From: Diphasiastrum complanatum
Lineage: Eukaryota; Streptophyta; Lycopodiopsida; Lycopodiales; Lycopodiaceae
DNA length: 64,000 nucleotides
Assembly (NCBI GenBank): GCA_029204225.1
Contig: CM055097.1
Location: 33,051,804 to 33,115,803, forward strand
Reading direction: 5' to 3'
Positions 1-10,621 of this stretch are shown here, in pieces. The notes under the pieces are model-generated. The model made no database searches, was not told where the DNA came from, and saw nothing but the letters and a program-made list of their open reading frames with translations. Both the position numbers and the translations under genes were made by a program. The first letter of the stretch is position 1. Every line of letters starts with the position of its first letter.

Positions 1-271
1 ATATAGCTGATTTAAAGCTTGATTCAAGTACAATAAAGCTAATTCTTTGATGTTTTGAGTGTGCATTGAAGTTGAGAGAGAAAAATTGCCAAAAACCATA
101 GATTAAGGAGTGATTTTGCAAGTGTGAGATTGAAATCTATTAATCCATCATTCTAGATTTGTTCAAAGAGTGATAGGGTGAGGACTATAAGCTTTCAATT
201 GCTAGAAGACATCTTAGGTTCAGATCTCAAAGAGAAACCATATATGTTTCAAGTGTCTTTTCACTAAAAAA
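1..271 (+). other. 5' leader of a Ty1/copia element
   Basis: AT-rich sequence with no open frame that runs directly into the gag start at 272. Its position implies the untranslated leader between primer-binding site and gag. No primer site (TGGTATCAGAG) is visible, so the 5' LTR and start of the leader probably lie left of the window. Assigned from context only. Confidence 0.4.
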
Positions 272-1136
272 ATGGCATCAAAACGTGCTTTTTTGCTTGA
301 AGCCAATGAAAGGCTCACATCCACTAATTATGCCATTTGGAAAGTTAGAATGGAATCTTTGCGTTTACTCCATGATCTTTATGACATTGTCCTTGATGTG
401 GAAGAAGAATCTCAAGGTGGTCAAGAATTAGTAAAGTACAAGAAGAGGTCTAGATTGGCATTACATTGCTTAAAGATGAATGTAAGCAATGAGCTATTGA
501 AAAAAATCGCATCTTGTAGCTCATCCAAAGAGGCATGGGATTCACTAAAATATATTTATGAATCCAAAAATACTTTAAGAATACTCATGCTAAGAAATCA
601 AATACTTCAAAGCATGAAAGTGCCCAAGATTATGTTCTTAGGATCAAATATTTGAATAGAGAGTTATCTTCTATAGGTGATAAGATCCAAGACAATGAGT
701 TAGTTCAAATCATTTTGAATGGATTAGGAAATGAGTATTCTAAATTAGTTTAAACTTTTTCTATTCAAGATCTACTTCCTAGCATAGAAAAGCTTCATAG
801 TGTGCTTGTATCTGAGGAGATCGATAATGCTTCATATCAAGAATAGGATTGGTTCGTTATCTTTGAATGATGGTGATGAAAAAGCTAACGTTTTCTTTTA
901 CATGCAAGAAGAAGAAGTTTCCATCCAAAAAGACCCAAGACATGGAGGTCGAGAGCAAGGATGGAGCATCAAGTTCCAAAGGCAAGAGCAAGAAGGACAA
1001 GAAGAAGCTAAAGTGTTTCTTCTGTGGTAAGAAATGACACTTTGCATCCGAGTGTTACAAGAAGAAGAATGCCCAAGAGAAGGACAACCATGGCAACCTT
1101 GTGCTTGAGTAGGAGGATGAATGCAACTTATCCTTG
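272..1136 (+). pseudogene. Ty1/copia gag, N-terminal to zinc knuckle, broken
   Basis: Gag packages retrotransposon RNA in cytoplasmic particles. The first 127 residues read as the plant copia gag domain (LTSTNYAIWKVRMESL; later SSKEAWDSLKYIYESKN). A frameshift near 650 and stops such as TAA near 751 break it. The zinc knuckle is recognisable at 1008-1060 as CFFCGKK, then a TGA where Gly would stand, then HFASEC. The knuckle therefore keeps its CCHC ligands but carries a nonsense change. The frame continues up to 1136, where an LTR has inserted. It is the 5' half of the element that resumes at 1931. Confidence 0.85.
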
Positions 1137-1141
1137 ATGGC

Positions 1142-1930
1142 TGTAGGGTCGAAGATCTTACGTAGTATAGCCCTCCCGCCTGTCAACAAGGGTTAGATCA
1201 CTGGATAGGTACCTAACTATGCATAGATGCTACTTTTAGTTACACTAACACTATTCTCCTTTAACTCTACTCCTCTACACTAACATTCATCATGATTTGG
1301 GTGAAGGGAAGGGATAGAAAAGAAGAGATTGAGAAGAGAAGAGAGAAAGAGAGAGAGATAGAGAGTGAGGGTGGAGGTTAGCTCAAATGCACATTATACT
1401 TGCTAAAGGAGAAACATAAACTATTGAAACCAAAAAGCATGAACTTGAAAGCAATTGAAAACAACAAGAGCAAGAGCAAGCATTGAATTGCAAATGAGGA
1501 TGCTTCTCTTCCAAAATTGGTAGAGTTTCCTCCTTCTCATTAAGCATGAAAATAGTGTACAAATGGTGTTTTTTTATAAAATGGGGAAGGCCCTTGCCCC
1601 TCAATCCTATTGGCTAATATTCACAATGATCCTATCCATTCATCTTGGACCCAACTTGATCCAAGGGTCCACAAAAAGTACATTAGAAATCACAAGATTC
1701 GTGTGAGTCCCAATTTGGACCCAACTCTAAAAAGTAATCTCTAAGTTTAAAAATGACATTGGGCCTCTAGTTTTATTTTAATTCCAAGGCCCAAGTCATG
1801 TTTATTTATTTACAACTTTATTTGCGTGCTCATTGGGCCATGGGCTTATACACGCAGGATGCCATGCCCTCGCAACACATTTTATTGGATGATTTTATTT
1901 ATTTACACTTTGTTGGGAATGCCCCCAACA
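1142..1930 (-). repeat. Solo LTR with 5-bp target-site duplication
   Basis: A 789-bp insertion splits copia gag-pol. It starts TGTAGGG and ends CCCAACA, the TG...CA form of LTR ends, and is flanked by ATGGC on both sides (1137-1141 and 1931-1935). No coding or primer-binding sequence lies inside, so it is a solo LTR left by recombination. Read on the minus strand it begins TGTTGGGGGC, has a TATA-like TTTTATAAAA near 1570-1580, and shares blocks such as GCCAATAGGATT with the LTR at 51851-52690. That makes minus the likely transcribed strand. The small open frames inside are not genes. Confidence 0.85.
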
Positions 1931-2985
1931 ATGGCATCCTTAACACAAACATCTAATCACAATACATGGTGGATTGATAGTGGGGCTAGCTCGCACATGA
2001 CTCACCAAAAAGACTACTTTCTACTTTACTTTCTTACAATAATTCTAAGAAGTTTATCTTCACTGCAAGTGATCAAGAATGTGAGATTGTAGGAATTGGA
2101 TCCATTCCATTATGCCTTGGATCATCTAAGAAAGTAGATCTAGACAATGTTCTTTATGTACCTTTTATTACAAAAAAGTTGTTGAGTGCTGGACAACTTA
2201 TGGATAGTGGATTAGATGTACATTTCAAGCATGGAGCATGTTTCATCTTGAAAAATGATAAATGTATTGCTAATGGTCTTAAGCAGGGAAGGTTATTCAA
2301 GTTGGATGCTAATGTGATGGTTGGAAGTTTGAACATGGCAAGGGAGGAGCTCACTCAAGTGGAATTTTGGCACAAGAGGTTAGGCCATCCTAACTTGAAA
2401 GCTATGGAGACCATGCTGAGGAGCTTGCAATTGGACTACCCAAAGCCATATCCATATGTCACAAGCTTTGTGTAGCTTGTGGACTCTCCAAATCTCATAA
2501 GCAACCATTCAAGAGATCTTTGACAAGATCTAACTCTCCTCTTGACCTTATACACTTGGATGTGCATTCATTTTCACATGAATCTAATGGTGGAGCTCTC
2601 ATGTATGCCACATTTATTGATGATAAATCAAGATACTCTTGGCTTTACCTCTTGTCTAAGAAAAGTGATGTATTTGAGTCCTTTGTAAAGTTCAACACTC
2701 TTGTGGAAAAGCAACTTAATGCTAGTTTGAATTTAATTAAGATGTGACAATGGAGGAGAGTACATCTCCAATAGGATGAAAGAGTTTTGTGAAACTAATG
2801 GCATTAGGAGAGAATTTACATGCACATACACTCCTCAACAAAATGGAGTGACCAAGAGGAAAAATAGAACACTATGTGAGTGTGCTAAAGCATTGAGATT
2901 AGATGAATCTCTTCCTATTTCATTTTGGGGAGAAGCTATTTTATGTGCAAATTTTCTATTGGATTATTCTCCTTCTTACTAATCG
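1931..2985 (+). pseudogene. Ty1/copia protease-integrase fragment
   Basis: Continuation of the gag above after the solo LTR. The aspartic protease active site is clear at about 1966-2000 (WWIDSGASSHMT). The GAG_pre-integrase HHCC region follows (FWHKRLGHPNL near 2366). The integrase core follows with LDLIHLDVHS (first catalytic Asp), then a 1-nt frameshift near 2745 into DNGGEYIS (second Asp) and TPQQNGV..KRKNRTL (catalytic Glu region). Frameshifts near 2090 and 2745 and the end near 2982, before any reverse transcriptase, make it a dead 5' fragment. Confidence 0.88.
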
Positions 2986-3289
2986 ACTAATCGGTTTTAA
3001 TCCTCATCCATTGTTTATCCAGTTCTGCAAATTTTTTCGTGTTTTTATATAATCTACAGAATTACAAGTATTTTTACACAGTTTGCAGAAATACACAGAG
3101 TTTGACAACAGCGTCACATTTTTCGTCTATCAAGAATCTCGTGTAAAAATGTAGTGTCGCCTTTTTTCCATTTTTCACCTGACAAGAATTACGAGTAAAA
3201 ATGCAGAGTCACATTTTTCTAAGTGCCTCAAATGTTAAGGAAATGACTCTGGCAAAGTGTGGGACAACCTAAATGAGAATTAAGGGGAC
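2986..3289 (+). other. Non-coding tail with polypurine tract before an LTR
   Basis: No gene is visible. The segment ends with a purine-rich run (GAGAATTAAGGGGA, about 3275-3288) immediately before the LTR start at 3290, which is how a polypurine tract sits upstream of a 3' LTR. The sequence is unrelated to the truncated integrase on its left, so a junction lies near 2985. Confidence 0.4.
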
Positions 3290-3822
3290 TGTCGGATTTT
3301 TTGCAAAAACCCGACACCTCCCGCAGAGTAACAATTTTAGTTCATTTATGCAGACAGACTGTTTACGACCAATTTAACTCACTTATCAGCAATCAATTTC
3401 TCATGCTAGCGGACATCAGCCAACTGGCAATCACATTTGATGACCTAATTACTTAGTATAAATCAGCCGTTGATACATCTCATTATCAATGATCAAGATC
3501 TGAAAATGTTATTGTGAATTGTGAAGGGGCTGAGTGCTATTACACGACGCTTCATGCGCTCTTATCAAGTAGATCATTCACAATCAGAAAGTATTGTTGT
3601 TAGCTCTCTATCAAGCTTTCAAGCTTGAACTCTCTTTAGCGTTCTAGCTCAATCATTTAGATTTTATTTAGAGTTGCTATTGCGCTACTGCTTATCAACG
3701 GAGCTGCTTATTATCAGAATAAAGGTTAAACATGATTTTCATCACTACTTCTTTGTTCAATTTTGTAGTCATGCATTGGAATTAGGAGTTTCTGCTGCAA
3801 TAAATCCATCCTATTTTTGACA
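3290..3822 (+). repeat. Ty1/copia LTR (533 bp)
   Basis: Begins TGTCGG and ends TTTGACA, so the outer bases form the usual inverted TGTC/GACA ends. A TATA-like TAGTATAAATC sits near 3453-3463. It is followed without a gap by a tRNA-iMet primer-binding site, which makes it the 5' LTR of the element at 4091-5545. A shorter minus-strand relative lies at 29740-29960, sharing GCCAACTGGC and the TTAGTATAAAT block. A polypurine-like tract also precedes it, see findings. Confidence 0.8.
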
Positions 3823-3834
3823 TGGTATCAGAGC
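3823..3834 (+). other. Primer-binding site (tRNA-iMet type)
   Basis: TGGTATCAGAGC directly abuts the LTR end. This is the standard copia primer site complementary to the 3' end of initiator Met tRNA, and it starts minus-strand DNA synthesis. It fixes the LTR boundary at 3822. Confidence 0.85.
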
Positions 3835-4090
3835 ATTCTTCCATAGTATAAGTGCTATATCACTATGTCTTTATCTGAATCGTCACGACATCCGACTTGT
3901 GATCTCTATCAAGGCCTAATACTATTTTGATATCAGGACGAAAGATCTAATACTTGATATCTTTCGCGATATCAAAATGATATCAAACTTTTCAGTTCCT
4001 TTCAACCTTTCAGTATCAGAGAATTGATTTTTTGTTGTTGGCATTATTACATCTTAGCGTCATCGATATAATTAATAGACTAAGTTCCAG
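3835..4090 (+). other. Copia untranslated leader
   Basis: Lies between the primer-binding site and the gag start. Short imperfect repeats of a GATATCAAAATGATATC type occur at 3920-3995. No open frame. The role is inferred from position. Confidence 0.5.
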
Positions 4091-5545
4091 ATGGATTCTC
4101 AAAGTAAAGCTGGTCTTATTGCAGACAAGCTGAATGGATCCAATTATCATTTGTGGAAATTTAAGATGAAGACCTTGCTAATCGCCAACGAGTTATGGGA
4201 TGTTGTTACAGGTACAAAAGTAAAACCTGAAGACGACAAAAAAGACTCAAAGTGGAAATCGAAGGATGGTAAAGCTTTCGCGCTTATTATCCTCAATATA
4301 TCAGATACACAGATTGGACACATAGCTGAAGCTAAAACATCAAAAGACGTTTGAGACATCTTGAACTCACTATATGACGTGAGGGACATAACTACTAAGT
4401 TACATCTACGAAGAAGATTCTTCACATTCAAGATGTCTAATGGTAATTCTCTTCAGAGTCACATAACTAGTTTAAGAATCTCTTGCAACAGATGGCTACT
4501 GGCAGATAAGTCATAGACGATCAAGACACAATTATGACATTGCTTTTAAGCTTGCCCTCTACATATGAGAACTGGGTGATGATCATATCGACACACTTAG
4601 ATTTAACTCTTACCAGAGTTATCACTATGTTGCTGCAAGAAGACAATAGAAGAAGTCAAGACACTTTGTCTACTTCCTCCTATGTCAACAAAGGCTCTAA
4701 GCGACAGAAGTAGAAAAGCTCAAAGAAGGCTGCAACAAATCAGAAGCTGACTCAAAGTCAAGTACAATCATCAGATCCACAGTCAAAGAAGAAGATGTTC
4801 TGCAGGTATTGCAATCGCAATAACCATGAGATCAAGGATTGCCAAATTCTCCAAGCAAAGAATGTAGCCAAACAACCTGATCAACAAGCAAACACAATTT
4901 CATTATCTCCCCAAGTCGAAGTGGACGAAGGCGCATTCATGGTCAAAGATCAAGGCACATTTTTGGATGATTCATGGTTTCTTGATTATGGAGCAACTCA
5001 ACACATGACCAATCAACGTGAGATTTTCAACTCCTACACGCCTTACAACACGAAAAAATTTGTTCATCTTGGTGACAATAGTACTCACACTATTGAAGGT
5101 GAAGGTACTATAAGATTGTGATTCCAGCACGATCAATTCAAATTACTATTAAAGGTCTTATATGTTCCTAAACTCTCTACAAATCTGTTATCAGTAAGTA
5201 GAATTACAGATTTAGTCATAAGGTAGAATTCAAATCTGATCAATGCAAAATTATTGATAGGAATAATAAGATTCTTGCACTCGGCAAGAGACAGGGTTAC
5301 TTATATAGATTGGCACATTGTTATTCTAAGTCTAGTCAAGCCTTGAAAACCTCTATTCTAGTCAATAAAGTATTACTATGGCATCATCGCTTAGAACACT
5401 TGAATTATGCATCTGTTTTGAACATGTCCAGACAATCTATGGTTCTTGATCTCGACTATCTTTCTATAAGGTCGATCTCTCTATCTGTCATAGCTGCATC
5501 TTTCGAAAGCAGGCTAGGTGTAAAGACCCTAAAGGGACAACCCCT
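4091..5545 (+). pseudogene. Ty1/copia gag-protease-integrase fragment
   Basis: Gag starts at ATG 4091 (LNGSNYHLWKFKMKTLL, ALIILNISDTQIGHI) and is stopped by TGA at 4352. Further gag reads in broken frames to about 4790. The zinc knuckle CRYCNRNNHEIKDC is at 4801-4842. The protease core at about 4972-5010 reads WFLDYGATQHMT, where the active-site Asp-Ser-Gly has become Asp-Tyr-Gly. The pre-integrase motif LWHHRLEHLN (Gly to Glu) and a Cys-rich finger (CHSCIFRKQARCKDPK) follow to about 5540. A gypsy LTR then interrupts it. The gag closely matches the fragment at 51513. Confidence 0.85.
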
Positions 5546-5998
5546 AAGATGAGGATAGGAGAACACAATAAGAGAGACTATGGAGCCAAACTGCCCAACC
5601 AATCCTAGATCAAACCTGGATCTAGCCCCCAAGCCATGCCATGTGAAAGCTAGAGGAGAAGAGAGAAACTTGTGACCTAAACCCAATATATCGACGAGAG
5701 AATCCCTACCTCATTATATAGAGAGTAGAGTCCTATGCATGAAACCATACAACCCCCATGCAAGTAAACTATAAATAGATCACATCTCCTCATGCAGTCC
5801 TCCTGCCTATATCTGTCATATAGACATGCAATACTCCATATGTCTCAATTAGAGTGTATGGGTCCTCTCAAGGTTATTAGTCACAAACTGGCCTTGACAT
5901 GGAATTAAATTATGGCATGACAAACAATCTCAAATATCGGAGGGCTGGTCTACCATATTAGGACTATTCCAGGTCCTTAACTGAATATGGCCATGACA
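5545..5998 (-). repeat. Ty3/gypsy LTR, minus orientation (old copy)
   Basis: On the minus strand it starts TGTCATGGCCAT at 5998, preceded by the purine tract GGAGAGAAGAA. This matches the 3' LTR start at 50280 (TGTTATGTCCAT after GGGGGGAAGAA). Internal blocks also match the LTR at 36932-37415 (CTATGGAGC..., CCCAACCA, CCCCCAAGCCA). The left edge merges with the copia integrase near 5545 and is approximate. It is the oldest of three copies in the window by visible divergence. Confidence 0.65.
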
Positions 5999-7000
5999 TT
6001 CTTCTCTCCTTAAACTGCTTCTATCCTTAGAAGCTCTTCAAAACAGGAAAGAATTACACTTCCTTTGACTTTCAATATTAACTGAGAAATTCAGTATCCT
6101 TAGTCGGACTTTCATATCAAACAAGTACTCAGAGAACAACTGTTTTCAATCATTAATCTCTACTTTGGAGTACAAACTCTGGTTTGGAAAAGTACACTAA
6201 AAGATATATTTTCTCAACAGGGTTACACTCAATACAAGTTAGTAACATCATTTTCATGTAAAACACTTACATGAACCACTGAGTGAAATATTTCCTAACT
6301 TAGGAGATTAAAGCTAAAAAAAAAGAATAATAATTACAGTCTGAATTATCTACAAACTCTGACAGATAATTCATAAAAAGCTTCCAAGTACAACTACCCT
6401 TAGAATCTAATTCTAAGATATGATAATTCATTCAACTAGAATCTCTAGGAGAATCATTAATATATAGAATGATTAAAACTCAACTTTGAGTATCCCAGAT
6501 ACTCTTTTGAGTTAAATGCTTCTATTTCTAGCACCAAATGCAAGAAAATAACATTCATTCATCTTAATAGACTTTTCTATCTCCCAAGATAACTGGAGAT
6601 CTAATCAAATGAAGAATTGTACTCAAGTATTTGCAGACCATAAACTGTAGTAGAATAGCATCACTAGACTAATTAAATTCTCCACAAATAAGATAACTTA
6701 TCTTGTGAGAATATCTGTGAGATCCATAGGCTCTCAATAAGATACTGGAGTAGAGAGATTCAAAATACTGATCTGAATTCTTACTCAAATAATAGATCAA
6801 GAATTAATCATCACACTTAAGAATCATCACCATTCTTTTAAATCCTCTGACAATAATTAAGTATCTATTTATGATTCGTCAATCATAAATATTTAGATTC
6901 ATATGATTCGTCAATCATAATTTTTTGGAATCCAAAACCTTACGTAATCATTTACAGGATACTGGAGTATATGTCCAACATAACTCAGGAAAAGTAAGAA
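5999..7000 (-). pseudogene. Heavily decayed Ty3/gypsy integrase C-terminus
   Basis: No open frame survives, but the reverse complement aligns by eye with the gypsy integrase and chromodomain-like region at 49505-50279. Shared landmarks include the stretch around TTCATGTAAG..TTTACATGAA.ATGATGT (6245-6275), the block with AGTCTATTAAGAT near 6570, and the TTCTAAGGATAGAAGCAGTT tail just before the LTR (6008-6035). Indels and AT drift dominate. The homology is inference from eye alignment, and the left-to-right order fits a minus-strand element whose 3' LTR is at 5545-5998. Confidence 0.55.
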
Positions 7001-8640
7001 TCATTCCAAAATCTTTCCACTAAGAAAATACTAGATTTAGGAATATTCTTCAAACAAGATTCTTTAACTGAAGTACAAGATTCAAGGTCTATTAATCATT
7101 GGTAATTAAAGACTGAACGCATACCAAAATGACAATCATCTTCAACTACAAAAAACTTTAGAATCAAATCTAGATACCCAAAGTCCTGCTGAATATCAAT
7201 TCAGATATTATTCTTGGATTCATTATGATTTGTTATCCAATTGAGCACTCTAGGATACAATCACTAATGAGCTGAGTCTATTCCTTAACTAAGGAATACT
7301 CTATCCCAAGAATACTATATATCCAATGCACATAATTTTAACTAATGAATCCAAATGATTCACTAATCATGCGTCTTACAAGCAATATAAATCAAAACTA
7401 TCAGTTTCTGGTGAATCCTCATCACACTGATCGTTTTACCAATTAACTTTCTCCTGGAGTAATCAAGTACTCAAGTCAATTGACAATGATTCAGAAATCT
7501 CAAATGTCTAGGTGAAGAATTCAATTATACTAGTATGACACCACATTAGATCCTTACCCAAATCATTTATAAGTTAATCCATAAATCTTCTATACAAAGA
7601 TTTGTTAACTCTGCAAGTATCTGTCAAAACAATACGTGACCATATGTCTATGTATACCGACTAGGTTAAGTGCACCAAATAACTCTAGTAACCAGGAATA
7701 CATAGTGCACATATGTGAATAATCTCACTATGACCCAATACATAAACACATTTTTATCTAGCAGATTTCTCCAGAACCCACATATGTTATTCACATATCT
7801 CACTGAGATCTTGTAACTCAGCTACAAAAATTTTTCTATTTCTCATGAGTAAATAACATATCCGAAAAATCTCTGAGACGAATAACATGTACTCTCAACA
7901 GTTTTCCAATCCCACTTACCTCTAATTACATAATTTCTTCTTCTCAATCAACCTCTCTCTGATCCTAGTACTAAAATAAGATTAGGTTGACCCAATACAG
8001 AACTCTCAGACTTATATTCTGATCAAACTTACTTCTATTCTAATCGAAATGGAATTAGTAACCTTTGATCTTTTATTGTATTACTTATGAATAATGATTC
8101 AAATTTCAAACTTGTTCTAGATCCAGATTGTCCACACAATCCCTAGAGAATTCCTCTTATTTGAAAAGTTCCAATTAGGTATCTTACTCTGAATCTATCC
8201 GAAATATTGCTTTCATAAAAATCTCATTTCTATACCACAGTTGGTTCTCTTCAGAAAACTATGCAACCAATAGATTCCCAAATAGAATGTTATTTCATCA
8301 TGTCACCCCTCCTTTTAAAGAAATTATCAATTTAAATAAAAGTTAACTGTGAGTGTAAAAACATTGAGACCTAATTGATATGATTCTTAAAATCAATCTT
8401 GAATAACATGTGCATTATATAACAATTCAAAATTGAAGCTCTTAAAAAACTTCTAGAAATAAAAATTCAATTATAGGTAGAATTATTGAATAAATTTTGT
8501 AGCTAGATTTCAAAACAGTAGTAGTCAACATGATCATGGCTTACTATGGGTTCTGAATTTGCCAAATTCTGGACAAAACCAATGTAGAAACAACAATATG
8601 TTATAACAAAACTATAAAATAATACAAACTCACATTAAAT
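7001..8640. other. AT-rich decayed sequence, no gene seen
   Basis: Probably further 5' parts of the decayed minus-strand gypsy element, but I could not find a protease or reverse transcriptase motif. No open frame reaches 60 codons and no RNA gene is visible. An A-run at 8643-8656 marks the approximate edge with the Helentron-like remnant. Confidence 0.35.
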
Positions 8641-8658
8641 CCAAAAAAAAAAAAAATT

Positions 8659-9340
8659 TTGGTTTCATTTTTGTTTACCAACTCTGGTATAGATGTCGCT
8701 ACAGGGGTAACATCCATTAGACTCAATGATGAGTACGCTCGAGAATTGTGTACTAACATCAAAAAAATGTTTCATGTTTCTTTACCACCTATGGTAGCAG
8801 CAACAATAATAAGACCATTCAATGAAGATATCAACATTGAAGCAAAACACTTTCATGAGCAAATGTCTAGTAAAATATACACAAAAGTAGAAGAAATAGA
8901 TGCCACTCCATTGGGCTCAATGAAAATGAGTTTATTCAAGCATTATGTACTAACAATAAAAACCAACAATACTTCTGAAAAGATTTCCAAATGATATATA
9001 TACACAAATGCTTTCAATTGTTTGTTAAATTAGCTACTTGAGGAATGCTAACATTGATATCCAATACAATATGGATTCTTATGTAGTGGCAAATATCATA
9101 AATGACAAAATTGACAATACTTTGACAAAAGCTTTAGAAGTTGTTATGACAAAACCAATCTTAAACAATGATGATACATTATATAATCTCAAAAGCATAG
9201 GAAAGGCATTTCTTAATGCACAACATATGAGTGCACAATTAGCTGCTTTTCTACTTTTCACTCAAACATACAACACAATTATTTTCATTCATCAACACAA
9301 GTTTATAAAATGAACAAGCATTTGCTTTACAAAAAAATGA
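8659..9340 (+). pseudogene. Helentron-like Rep/helicase fragment
   Basis: Two consecutive plus-strand reading segments (111 and 91 codons, separated by a stop and frame change at 8994-9038). The second carries the order I know from animal-type Helitron (Helentron) polyproteins between Rep and helicase: NANIDIQYNMDSYVVANII, then IGKAFLNAQHMSAQLAAFLL. The latter corresponds to the family's IGxxFLNAxxxSAQEAA segment, with Glu replaced by Leu. Helitrons move by rolling-circle replication. Rep HUH motifs and the helicase Walker box are not seen, so it is a fragment. The family match is from memory. Confidence 0.55.
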
Positions 9341-10360
9341 ATTTTTTTTTGTTGGAACCATTTCGTAGAATGCCAACCCCAACTTTTTAACCCAAAATCA
9401 GGAGGATACAGAACCAAACATATTTAGAAGCAAGAAATCAATACAAGGTGGACACTTATACAATGACTTATAAAAGAGATACAAATTGGGAACAATCATC
9501 TTAACGTCATCACTTGAATGCAATTTTCAATTCGACTTGCAGCAACATAAACAATACATTGTGCACAAGGATTAACAATGAACAAATTATCATTTAGCTC
9601 AAAAGCTATTAAATAATATATGGTCTAACTTCTTTCAAGAATTAAAGACAAATAATTTGTATCTCCCACAATGATAATGACCAAAAGACTTTGTTGCTCA
9701 CAAAAAAGTAAAACAAGAAATGGATAGACTACATAACACAACTACCTGGAAACTCACTATTTCTAGCATCAACCAATATATGAATACACACCTCATCATA
9801 TACTCCTCGAACATGATATCCCTTGAAAAGTACTAACTGAACTAAAATCTATCAACTTACTAATGAATTTCAATATACTTTGCCTACAAGACACATCGAA
9901 ATGAAACAAGCACATATTTTTACACATGCTTTAAAGCTTTGATGTCCTTTTGTTTGTTGGTTAGGCAACAAAAATGCTCCACAAAGGCACAAAAATAATC
10001 ATTGACATTTCAAAAACATGTGATATTCAACAAACATACACAATCTTGCATGCACATACTAACTACATACAAGCGTCCATAAGCAAACATTCAAATGCTA
10101 GTAAAACTCTCCATAATGTGCTACAAACATGAAATAACAATATTTTGACAACTATAATAGGTGACTTTTATATTGATATTCTAAAGCCCAACTCACCTAC
10201 TTCGCAACTCCAAAAGTTTAGGTCCAAACATGGACTACAAATACTTTTCAAAGAAGTTAAGACCATATATGAACAAACTACAATTATCATAAATGTCACT
10301 AAGGTTCAACTTACTCTAAAAACTTTAATAAGTGGAATTGTATATAAGTAAACCCACAAA
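9341..10360 (+). pseudogene. Helentron-like endonuclease remnant
   Basis: In broken plus-strand frames, about 9690-9790 reads KQEMDRLHNTTTWKLTI, resembling the spacer before the apurinic-type endonuclease of Helentrons. At 10145-10351 a 68-codon segment reads IIGDFYIDILKPNSPTSQ, then KHGLQILFKEVKTIYEQTT and LISGIVY. The GDFNID-like motif (here GDFYID) is the endonuclease core, and its usual continuation in such elements is a Thr-Thr-Ile-Asp-His stretch that has decayed here. Same strand and order as the Rep/helicase piece, so one element is likely. About half of the interval is unreadable. Confidence 0.55.
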
Positions 10361-10621
10361 TTTGAATCAAAGTAAGAACCAGCTCAAAGTAAAGAGAGAA
10401 TTTATTAGATGAATTTATTATTATTATCAACAAAGTAAAAATCATCTCAAAATAAAGAAAGATAGTTTACTACATTATTTTTTTCTTTATAATTCAACAA
10501 TTTCACCATCATGGCAATGCCCTTGTGGCATAATAGCACAACGTTCTTGTTTTGTACTTGTGTTTCAAAGCTGAAGTGCTCTACGCATTACTATTTGATG
10601 AATAGTTATGCTGTATGCAGC
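10361..10621. other. Intergenic, AT-rich; 3' side of the germin-like gene
   Basis: Holds the presumed 3' UTR of the minus-strand germin-like gene and a short imperfect direct repeat (about 10371-10400 and 10430-10465, both AAGTAA..A..A.CTCAAA.TAAAGA). No terminator-like or coding signal can be fixed. Confidence 0.35.
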
